Source of the DNA: Balaenoptera acutorostrata
Lineage: Eukaryota > Chordata > Mammalia > Artiodactyla > Balaenopteridae
Assembly (NCBI RefSeq): GCF_949987535.1
Contig: NW_026645870.1
Location: 609,299-673,298 of the forward strand
Reading direction: 5' to 3'
DNA: 64,000 nucleotides
How positions within the stretch are numbered: the stretch's first letter is position 1; each line of letters opens with the position of its first letter. Shown piece after piece: positions 51,501 through 62,355 of this stretch. The translations under genes and the position numbers were made by a program. Below the pieces are notes generated by a model. The model was not told where the DNA came from and did not search any database. It was given only the letters and a program-made list of their open reading frames with translations.

Positions 51501-52745
51501 AGAGAATCCTAATGTGATTTCTTGATAATGGGTGTGTTCCTTATCTTCTCCTAGTGTCTAAACTCTTCTCCATGGCTGGACCCCCAAATAATATTCCTTT
51601 TCGTGCTAAGGGGTATCTAGAGAGTGGGATAGGTTTAATAAGTACCCTCACCCTAATGCGTACCCTAATCCTAACCCCTACCCTAACCCTAACGCGTACC
51701 CTAATCCTAAACCGTACCCTAAACCGAGCCCTAACGCTAACACTAGCCCTAACCCTAACCCTAACCCATACCCTACGCCCTACCCGAACCCCTCCCCGAA
51801 CCCGTACCCTAAGCCCTACCCTATCCCTCACCCTAACCCTTACCCTAACCCTAAGCTACCCTTGACTGCTTCTGCCTCCAATAGATTCCCTAAGCACTAG
51901 TGTTTTAAGGAACAGGTTAAAAAGAGAATCCTAATGTGATTTCTTGATAATGGGTGTGTTCCTTATCTTCTCCTAGTGTCTAAACTCTTCTCCATGGCTG
52001 GACCCCCAAATAATATTCCTTTTCGTGCTACGGGGTATCTAGAGAGTGGGATAGGTTTAATAACTAACCTCACCCTATCGCGTACCCTAACCCTAACCCC
52101 TACCCTAACCCTAACGCGTACCATAATCCTAACCCGTACCCTAAACCGAGCCCTAACCCTAACACGAACCCTAATCCTAACCCTAACCCATACCCTACGC
52201 CCTACACGAACCCCTCCCTGAACCCGTACCCTAAGCCGTACCCTAACCCTCACCCTCACCCTAACCCTAACCCTAAGCTACCGTTGACTGCTTCTGCCTC
52301 CAATAGATTTCCTAAGCACTAGTGTTTTAAGGAACAGGTTAAAAAGAGAATCCTAATGTGATTTCTTGATAATGGGTGTGTTCCTTATCTTCTCCTAGTG
52401 TCTAAACTCTTCTCCATGGCTGGACCCCCAAATAATATTCCTTTTCGTGCTAAGGGGTATCTAGAGAGTGGGATAGGTTTAATAAGTACCCTCACCCTAA
52501 TGCGTACCCTAATCCTAACACCTACCCTAACCCTAACGCGTACCCTAATCCTAAACCGTACCCTAAACCGAGCCCTAACGCTAACACTAGCCCTAACCCT
52601 AACCCTAACCCATACCCTACACCCTACCCGAACCCCTCCCCGAAACCATACCCTAAGCCATACCCTAACCCTCACCCTAACCCTAACCCTAACCCTAAGC
52701 TACCCTTGACTGCTTCTGCCTCCAATAGATTTCCTAAGCACTAGT
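48526..52745 (+). repeat. Array block of 10 units (JDGJKDDDED)
   Basis: The J units at 48526 and 49792 have GGGTGCGTTCC instead of GGGTGTGTTCC and ACACCTACCC in slot 6. The first of them ends CCTCCCTGAACC, so it is a J-like hybrid. The D at 50636 has ACTAGTCCTAACC. The E at 51902 has CTAATCCTAACC and CTACCGTTGAC. These markers are shared with the block from 54850. Confidence 0.78.
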
Positions 52746-55700
52746 GTTTTAAGGAACAGGTTAAAAAGAGAATCCTAATGTGATTTCTTGATAATGGGTG
52801 TGTTCCTTATCTTCTCCTAGTGTCTAAACTCTTCTCCATGGCTGGACCCCCAAATAATATTCCTTTACGTGCTAAGGGGTATCTAGAGAGAGGGAGAGGT
52901 TTAATACCTACCCTCACCCTAACGCGTACTTTAACCCTAACCCCTACCCTAACCCTAACGCGTACCCTAATCCTAACCCATACCCTAAACCGAGCCCTAA
53001 CCCTAACACGAACCCTAACCCTAACCCATACCCTACGCCCTACCCGAACCCCTCCCCGAACCCGTACCCTAAGCCATACCCTAACCCTCACACTAAACCT
53101 AACCCTAACCCTAAGCTACCCTTGACTGCTTCTGCCTCCAATAGATTCCCTAAGCACTAGTGTTTTAAGGAACAGGTTAAAAAGATTATCCTAATGTGAT
53201 TTCTTGATAATGGGTGTGTTCCTTATCTTCTCCTAGTGTCTAAACTCTTCTCCATGGCTGGACCCCCAAATAATATTCCTTTTCGTGCTAAGGGGTATCT
53301 AGAGAGAGGGAGAGGTTTAATACCTACCCTCACCCTAACGCGTACCCTAACCCTAACCGCTACCCTAACCCTAACGCGTACCCTAATCCTAACCCGTACC
53401 CTAAACCGAGCCCTAACCCTAACACGAACCCTAACCCTAACCCTAACCCATACCCTACGCCCTACCCGAACCCCTCCCCGAACCCGTACCCTAAGCCATA
53501 CCCTAACCCTCACCCTAACCCTAACCCTAACCCTAAGCTACCCTTGACTGCTTCTGCCTCCAATAGATTCCCTAAGCACTAGTGTTTTAAGGAACAGGTT
53601 AAAAAGAGAATCCTAATGTGATTTCTTGATAATGGGTGTGTTCCTTATCTTCTCCTAGTGTCTAAACTCTTCTCCATGGCTGGACCCCGAAATAATATTC
53701 CTTTTCGTGCTAAGGGGTATCTAGAGATTGGGATAGGTTTAATAACTAACCTCACCCTGTCGCGTACCCTAACCCTAACCCCTACCCTAACCCTAACGCG
53801 TACCCTAATCCTAACCCGTACCCTAAACCGAGCCCTAACCCTAACACGAACCCTAACCCTAACCCTAACCCATACCCTACGCCCTACCCGAACCCCTCCC
53901 TGAACCCGTACCCTAAGCCGTACCCTAACCCTCACCCTAACCCTAACCCTAACCCTAAGCTACCCTTGACTGCTTCTGCCTCCAATAGATTTCCTAAGCA
54001 CTAGTGTTTTAAGGAACAGGTTAAAAAGAGAATCCTAATGTGATTTCTTGATAATGGGTGTGTTCCTTATCTTCTCCTAGTGTCTAAACTCTTCTCCATG
54101 GCTGGACCCCCAAATAATATTCCTTTACGTGCTAAGGGGTATCTAGAGAGTGGGATAGGTTTAATAACTACCCTCACCCTAACGCGTACCCTAACCCTAA
54201 CCCCTACCCTAACCCTAATGCGTACCCTAATCCTAACCCGTACCCTAAACCGAGCCCTAACCCTAACACTAACCCTAACCCTAACCCTAACCGATACCCT
54301 ACGCCCTACCCGAAACCCTCCCTGAACCCGTACCCTAAGCCGTACCCTAACCCTCACCCTAACCCTAACCCTAACCCTAAGCTACCCTTGACTGCTTCTG
54401 CCTCCAATAGATTCCCTAAGCACTAGTGTTTTAAGGAACAGGTTAAAAAGAGAATCCTAATGTGATTTCTTGATAATGGGTGTGTTCCTTATCTTCTCCT
54501 AGTGTCTAAACTCTTCTCCATGGCTGGACCCCCAAATAATATTCCTTTTCGTGCTAAGGGGTATCTAGAGAGTGGGATAGGTTTAATAACTAACCTCACC
54601 CTATCGCGTACCCTAACCCTAACCCCTACCCTAACCCTAACGCGTACCCTAATCCTAACCCGTACCCTAAACCGAGCCCTAACCCTAACACGAACCCTAA
54701 CCCTAACCCTAACCCATACCCTACGCCCTACCCGAACCCCTCCCTGAACCCGTACCCTAAGCCGTACCCTAACCCTCACCCTAACCCTAACCCTAACCCT
54801 AAGCTACCCTTGACTGCTTCTGCCTCCAATAGATTTCCTAAGCACTAGTGTTTTAAGAAACAGTTTAAAAAGAGAATCATATTGTGATTTCTTGATAATG
54901 GGTGTGTTCCTTATCTTCTCCTAGTGTCTAAACACTTCTCCATGGCTGGACCCCCAAATAATATTCCTTTACGTGCTAAGGGTTATCTAGAGTGTGGGAT
55001 AGGTTTAATAACTAACCTCACCCTATCGCGTACCCTAACCCTAACCCCTATCCTAACACTAACGCGTACCCTAAGCCTAACCCGTACCCTAAACCGAGCC
55101 CTAACCCTAACACTAAGCCTAACCCTAACCCTAACCCATACCCTACGCCCTACCCGAGCCCCTCCCCGAACCCGTACCCTAAGCCATACCCTAACCCTCA
55201 CCCTAACCCTAACCCTAACCCTAAGCTACCCTTGACTGCTTCTGCCTCCAATAGATTTCCTAAGCACTAGTGTTTTAAGGAACAGGTTAAAAAGAGAATC
55301 CTAATGTGATTTCTTGATAATGGGTGCGTTCCTTATCTTCTCCTAGTGTCTAAACTCTTCTCCATGGCTGGACCCCCAAATAATATTCCTTTACGTGCTA
55401 AGGGGTATCTAGAGAGAGGGAGAGGTTTAATACCTACCCTCACCCTAACGCGTACTTTAACCCTAACACCTACCCTAACCCTAACGCGTACCCTAATCCT
55501 AACCCGTATCCTAAACCGAGCCCTAAACCTAACACGAACCCTAACCCTAACCCTAACCCATACCCTACGCCCTACCCGAACCCCTCCCGGAACCCGTACC
55601 CTAAGCCGTACCCTAACCCTCACCCTCACCCTAACCCTAACCCTAAGCTACCCTTGACTGCTTCTGCCTCCAATAGATTTCCTAAGCACTAGTGTTTTAA

Positions 55701-57803
55701 GGAACAGGTTAAAAAGAGAATCCTAATGTGATTTCTTGATAATGGGTGTGTTCCTTATCTTCTCCTAGTGTCTAAACTCTTCTCCATGGCTGGACCCCCA
55801 AATAATATTCCTTTTCGTGCTAAGGGGTATCTAGAGAGTGGGATAGGTTTAATAAGTACCCTCACCCTAATGCGTACCCTAACCCTAACCCCTACCCTAA
55901 CCCTAACGCGTACCCTAATCCTAACCCGTACCCTAAACCGAGCCCTAACCCTAACACGAACCCTAACCCTAACCCTAACCCATACCCTACGCCCTACCCG
56001 AACCCCTCCCTGAACCCGTACCCTAAGCCGTACCCTAACCCTCACCCTAACCCTAACCCTAACCCTAAGCTACCCTTGACTGCTTCTGCCTCCAATAGAT
56101 TTCCTAAGCACTAGTGTTTTAAGGAACAGGTTAAAAAGAGAATCCTAATGTGATTTCTTGATAATGGGTGTGTTCCTTATCTTCTCCTAGTGTCTAAACT
56201 CTTCTCCATGGCTGGACCACCAAATAATATTCCTTTTCGTGCTAAGGGGTATCTAGAGAGTGGGATAGGTTTAATAAGTACCCTCACCCTAATGCGTACC
56301 CTAATCCTAACACCTACCCTAACCCTAACGCGTACCCTAATCCTAAACCGTACCCTAAACCGAGCCCTAACGCTAACACTAGTCCTAACCCTAACCCTAA
56401 CCCATACCCTATGCCCTACCCGAACCCCTCCCTGAACCCGTACCCTAAGCCGTACCCTAACCCTCACCCTAACCCTAACCCTAACCCTAAGCTACCCTTG
56501 ACTGCTTCTGCCTCCAATAGATTTCCTAAGCACTAGTGTTTTAAGGAACAGGTTAAAAAGAGAATCCTAATGTGATTTCTTGATAATGGGTGTGTTCCTT
56601 ATCTTCTCCTAGTGTCTAAACTCTTCTCCATGGCTGGACCCCCAAATAATATTCCTTTTCGTGCTAAGGGGTATCTAGAGAGTGGGATAGGTTTAATAAG
56701 TACCCTCACCCTAATGCGTACCCTAATCCTAACACCTACCCTAACCCTAACGCGTACCCTAATCCTAAACCGTACCCTAAACCGAGCCCTAACGCTAACA
56801 CTAGCCCTAACCATAACCCTAACCCATACCCTACGCCCTACACGAACCCCTCCCCGAACCCGTACCCTAAGCCGTACCCTATCCCTCACCCTAACCCTAA
56901 CCCTAACCCTAAGCTACCCTTGACTGCTTCTGCCTCCAATAGATTCCCTAAGCACTAGTGTTTTAAGGAACAGGTTAAAAAGAGAATCCTAATGTGATTT
57001 CTTGATAATGGGTGTGTTCCTTATCTTCTCCTAGTGTCTAAACTCTTCTCCATGGCTGGACCCCCAAATAATATTCCTTTTCGTGCTAAGGGGTATCTAG
57101 AGAGTGGGATAGGTTTAATAACTAACCTCACCCTATCGCGTACCCTAACCCTAACCCCTACCCTAACCCTAACGCGTACCATAATCCTAACCCGTACCCT
57201 AAACCGAGCCCTAACCCTAACACGAACCCTAATCCTAACCCTAACCCATACCCTACGCCCTACCCGAACCCCTCCCTGAACCCGTACCCTAAGCCGTACC
57301 CTAACCCTCACCCTCACCCTAACCCTAACCCTAAGCTACCGTTGACTGCTTCTGCCTCCAATAGATTTCCTAAGCACTAGTGTTTTAAGGAACAGGTTAA
57401 AAAGAGAATCCTAATGTGATTTCTTGATAATGGGTGTGTTCCTTATCTTCTCCTAGTGTCTAAACTCTTCTCCATGGCTGGACCCCCAAATAATATTCCT
57501 TTTCGTGCTAAGGGGTATCTAGAGAGTGGGATAGGTTTAATAAGTACCCTCACCCTAATGCGTACCCTAATCCTAACACCTACCCTAACCCTAACGCGTA
57601 CCCTAATCCTAAACCGTACCCTAAACCGAGCCCTAACGCTAACACTAGCCCTAACCCTAACCCTAACCCATACCCTACACCCTACCCGAACCCCTCCCCG
57701 AACCCGTACCCTAAGCCGTACCCTATCCCTCACCCTAACCCTAACCCTAACCCTAAGCTACCCTTGACTGCTTCTGCCTCCAATAGATTTCCTAAGCACT
57801 AGT
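52746..57803 (+). repeat. Array block of 12 units (FHEBEGJKDDED)
   Basis: Two duplicated pieces meet here. FHEB (52746-54427) matches 46844-48525 and 5077-6758. GJKDD (54850-56959) matches 49370-51479, and the following E-D pair (56960-57803) matches 51902-52745, one D unit having been skipped. The G at 54850 has TAGAGTGTGGGATAGG where other G copies have TAGAGAGAGGGAGAGG, which could be a patch from another class by gene conversion. Confidence 0.78.
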
Positions 57804-60800
57804 GTTTTAAGAAACAGTTTAAAAAGAGAATCATATTGTGATTTCTTGATAATGGGTGTGTTCCTTATCTTCTCCTAGTGTCTAAACTCTTCTCCATGGC
57901 TGGACCCCCAAATAAAATTCCTTTACGTGCTAAGGGGTATCTAGAGAGTGGGATAGGTTTAATGACTAACCTCACCCTATCGCGTACCCTAACCCTAACC
58001 CCTACCCTAACCCTAACGCGTACCCTAATCCTAACCCGTACCCTAAACCGAGCCCTAACCCTAACACGAACCCTAACCCTAACCCTAACCCCTACCCTAC
58101 GCCCTACCCGAACCCCTCCCTGAACCCGTACCCTAAGCCATACCCTAACCCTCACCCTAACCCTAACCCTAACCCTAAGCTACCCTTGACTGCTTCTGCC
58201 TCCAATAGATTTCCTAAGCACTAGTGTTTTAAGGAACAGGTTAAAAAGAGAATCCTAATGTGATTTCTTGATAATGGGTGTGTTCCTTATCTTCTCCTAG
58301 TGTCTAAACTCTTCTCCATGGCTGGACCCCCAAATAATATTCCTTTACGTGCTAAGGGGTATCTAGAGAGTGGGATAGGTTTAATAACTACCCTCACCCT
58401 AACGCGTACCCTAACCCTAACCCCTACCCTAACCCTAATGCGTACCCTAATCCTAACCCGTACCCTAAACCGAGCCCTAACCCTAACACTAACCCTAACC
58501 CTAACCCTAACCGATACCCTACGCCCTACCCGAAACCCTCCCTGAACCCGTACCCTAAGCCGTACCCTAACCCTCACCCTAACCCTAACCCTAACCCTAA
58601 GATACCCTTGACTGCTTCTGCCTCCAATAGATTTCCTAAGCACTAGTGTTTTAAGGAACAGGTTAAAAAGAGAATCCTAATATGATTTCTTGATAATGGG
58701 TGTGTTCCTTATCTTCTCCTAGTGTCTAAACTCTTCTCCATGGCTGGACCCCCAAATAATATTCCTATACGTGCTAAGGGGTATCTAGAGAGTGGGATAG
58801 GTTTAATAAGTACCCTCACCCTAATGCGTACCCTAACCCTAACACCTACCCTAACCCTAACGCGTACCCTAATCCTAAACCGTACCCTAAACCGAGCCCT
58901 AACGCTAACACTAGCCCTAACCCTAACCCTAACCCATACCCTACGCCCTACCCGAACCCCTCCCCGAACCCGTACCCTAAGCCGTACCCTATCCCTCACC
59001 CTAACCCTAACCCTAACCCTAAGCTACCCTTGACTGCTTCTGCCTCCAATAGATTTCCTAAGCACTAGTGTTTTAAGAAACAGTTTAAAAAGAGAATCAT
59101 ATTGTGATTTCTTGATAATGGGTGTGTTCCTTATCTTCTCCTAGTGTCTAAACACTTCTCCATGGCTGGACCCCCAAATAATATTCCTTTACGTGCTAAG
59201 GGGTATCTAGAGAGAGGGAGAGGTTTAATAACTAACCTCACCCTATCGCGTACCCTAACCCTAACCCCTATCCTAACACTAACGCGTACCCTAAGCCTAA
59301 CCCGTACCCTAAACCGAGCCCTAACCCTAACACTAAGCCTAACCCTAACCCTAACCCATACCCTACGCCCTACCCGAGCCCCTCCCCGAACCCGTACCCT
59401 AAGCCATACCCTAACCCTCACCCTAACCCTAACCCTAACCCTAAGCTACCCTTGACTGCTTCTGCCTCCAATAGATTTCCTAAGCACTAGTGTTTTAAGG
59501 AACAGGTTAAAAAGAGAATCCTAATGTGATTTCTTGATAATGGGTGTGTTCCTTATCTTCTCCTAGTGTCTAAACTCTTCTCCATGGCTGGACCCCCAAA
59601 TAATATTCCTTTACGTGCTAAGGGGTATCTAGAGAGAGGGAGAGGTTTAATACCTACCCTCACCCTAACGCGTACCTTAACCCTAACCCCTACCCTAACC
59701 CTAACGCGTACCCTAATCCTAATCCGTACCCTAAACCGAGCCCTAACCCTAACACGAACCCTAACCCTAACCCTAACCCATACACTACGCCCTACCCGAA
59801 CCCCTCCCCGAACCCGTACCCTAAGCCATACCCTAACCCTCACACTAAACCTAACCCTAACCCTAAGCTACCCTTGACTGCTTCTGCCTCCAAAAGATTC
59901 CCTAAGCACTAGTGTTTTAAGGAACAGGTTAAAAAGAGAATCCTAATGTGATTTCTTGATAATGGGTGTGTTCCTTATCTTCTCCTAGTGTCTAAACTCT
60001 TCTCCATGGCTGGACCCCCAAATAATATTCCTTTTCGTGCTAAGGGGTATCTAGAGAGTGGGATAGGTTTAATAACTAACCTCACCCTATCGCGTACCCT
60101 AACCCTAACCCCTACCCTAACCCTAACGCGTACCCTAATCCTAACCCGTACCCTAAACCGAGCCCTAACCCTAACACGAACCCTAACCCTAACCCTAACC
60201 CATACCCTACGCCCTACCCGAACCCCTCCCTGAACCCGTACCCTAAGCCGTACCCTAACCCTCACCCTAACCCTAACCCTAACCCTAAGCTACCCTTGAC
60301 TGCTTCTGCCTCCAATAGATTTCCTAAGCACTAGTGTTTTAAGGAACAGGTTAAAAAGAGAATCCTAATGTGATTTCTTGATAATGGGTGTGTTCCTTAT
60401 CTTCTTCTAGTGTCTAAACTCTTCTCCATGGCTGGACCCCCAAATAATATTCCTTTACGTGCTAAGGGGTATCTAGAGAGTGTGATAGGTTTAATAACTA
60501 CCCTCACCCTAACGCGTACCCTAACCCTAACCCCTACCCTAACCCTAATGCGTATCCTAATCCTAACCTGTACCCTAAACCGAGCCCTAACCCTAACACT
60601 AACCCTAACCCTAACCCTAACCGATACCCTACGCCCTACCCGAAACCCTCCCTGAACCCGTACCCTAAGCCGTACCCTAACCCTCACCCTAACCCTAACC
60701 CTAACCCTAAGCTACCCTTGACTGCTTCTGCCTCCAATAGATTTCCTAAGCACTAGTGTTTTAAGGAACAGGTTAAAAAGAGAATCCTAATGTGATTTCT

Positions 60801-62023
60801 TGATAATGGGTGTGTTCCTTATCTTCTCCTAGTGTCTAAACTCTTCTCCATGGCTGGACCCCCAAATAATATTCCTATATGTGCTAAGGGGTATCTAGAG
60901 AGTGGGATAGGTTTAGTAAGTACCCTCACCCTAATGCGTACCCTAATCCTAACACCTACCCTAACCCTAACGCGTACCCTAATCCTAAACCGTACCCTAA
61001 ACCGAGCCCTAACGCTAACACTAGCCCTAACCCTAACCCTAACCCATACCTTACGCCCTACCCGAACCCCTCCCCGAACCCGTACCCTAAGCCGTACCCT
61101 ATCCCTCACCCTAACCCTAACCCTAACCCTAAGCTACCCTTGACTGCTTCTGCCTCCAATAGATTTCCTAAGCACTAGTGTTTTAAGAAACAGTTTAAAA
61201 AGAGAATCATATTGTGATTTCTTGATATTGGGTGTGTTCCTTATCTTCTCCTAGTGTCTAAACACTTCTCCATGGCTGGACCCCCAAATAATATTCCTTT
61301 ACGTGCTAAGGGGTATCTAGAGAGAGGGAGAGGTTTAATAACTAACCTCACCCTATCGCGTACCCTAACCCTAACCCCTATCCTAACACTAACGCGTACC
61401 CTAAGCCTAACCCGTACCCTAAACCGAGCCCTAACCCTAACACTAAGCCTAACCCTAACCCTAACCCATACCCTGCGCCCTACCCGAGCCCCTCCCCGAA
61501 CCCGTACCCTAAGCCATACCCTAACCCTCACCCTAACCCTAACCCTATCCCTAAGCTACCCTTGACTGCTTCTGCCTCCAATAGATTCCCTAAGCACTAG
61601 TGTTTTAAGGAACAGGTTAAAAAGATTATCCTAATGTGATTTCTTGATAGTGGGTGTGTTCCTTATCTTCTCTTAGTGTCTAAACTCTTCTCCATGGCTG
61701 GACCCCCAAATAATATTCCTTTACGTGCTAAGGGGTATCTAGAGAGAGGGAGAGGTTTAATACCTACCCTCACCCTAACGTGTACCTTAACCCTAACCCC
61801 TACCCTAACCCTAACGCGTACCCTAATCCTAACCCGTACCCTAAACCGAGCCCTAACCCTAACACGAACCCTAACCCTAACCCTAACCCATACCCTACGC
61901 CCTACCCGAACCACTCCCCGAACCCGTACCCTAAGCCATACCCTATCCCTCACCCTAACCCTAACCCTAACCCTAAGCTACCCTTGACTGCTTCTGCCTC
62001 CAATAGATTTCCTAAGCACTAGT
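57804..62023 (+). repeat. Array block of 10 units (NBCGFEBCGA)
   Basis: Mixed right-flank units. The N at 57804 has TTCCTTATCTTC, unlike the core N units. The A unit at 61602 is close to the very first unit of the window, sharing ACGTGTACC, CCGAACCACTCCCC and CCCTATCCCTCACC. The order BCG is the only run that repeats here. Confidence 0.75.
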
Positions 62024-62355
62024 GTTTTAAGAAACAGTTTAAAAAGAGAATCATATTGTGATTTCTTGATAATGGGTGTGTTCCTTATCTTCTCCTAGTG
62101 TCTAAACTCTTCTCCATAGCTGGACCCCCAAATAATATTCCTTTACGTGCTAAGGGGTATCTAGAGAGAGGGAGAGGTTTAATAACTAACCTCACCCTAT
62201 CGCGTACCCTAACCCTAACCCCTATCCTAACACTAACGCGTACCCTAAGCCTAACCCGTACCCTAAACCGAGCCCTAACCCTAACACTAAGCCTAACCCT
62301 AACCCTAAGCTACCCTTGACTGCTTCTGCCTCCAATAGATTCCCTAAGCACTAGT
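62024..62355 (+). repeat. Truncated G unit, 332 bp, with a 90-bp deletion inside the hexamer tract
   Basis: This unit has the G markers (CCTATCCTAACACTAACG) and a normal 5' part except for CCATAGCTGG, which destroys the NcoI site at about 62114. After ACTAAGCCTAACCCTAACCC it goes straight to CTAAGCTACCC. Ninety bases, exactly 15 hexamers, are missing from the right half of the tract. The hexamer register and the linker are intact, as expected for recombination or slippage between two hexamers of one tract. Confidence 0.88.
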
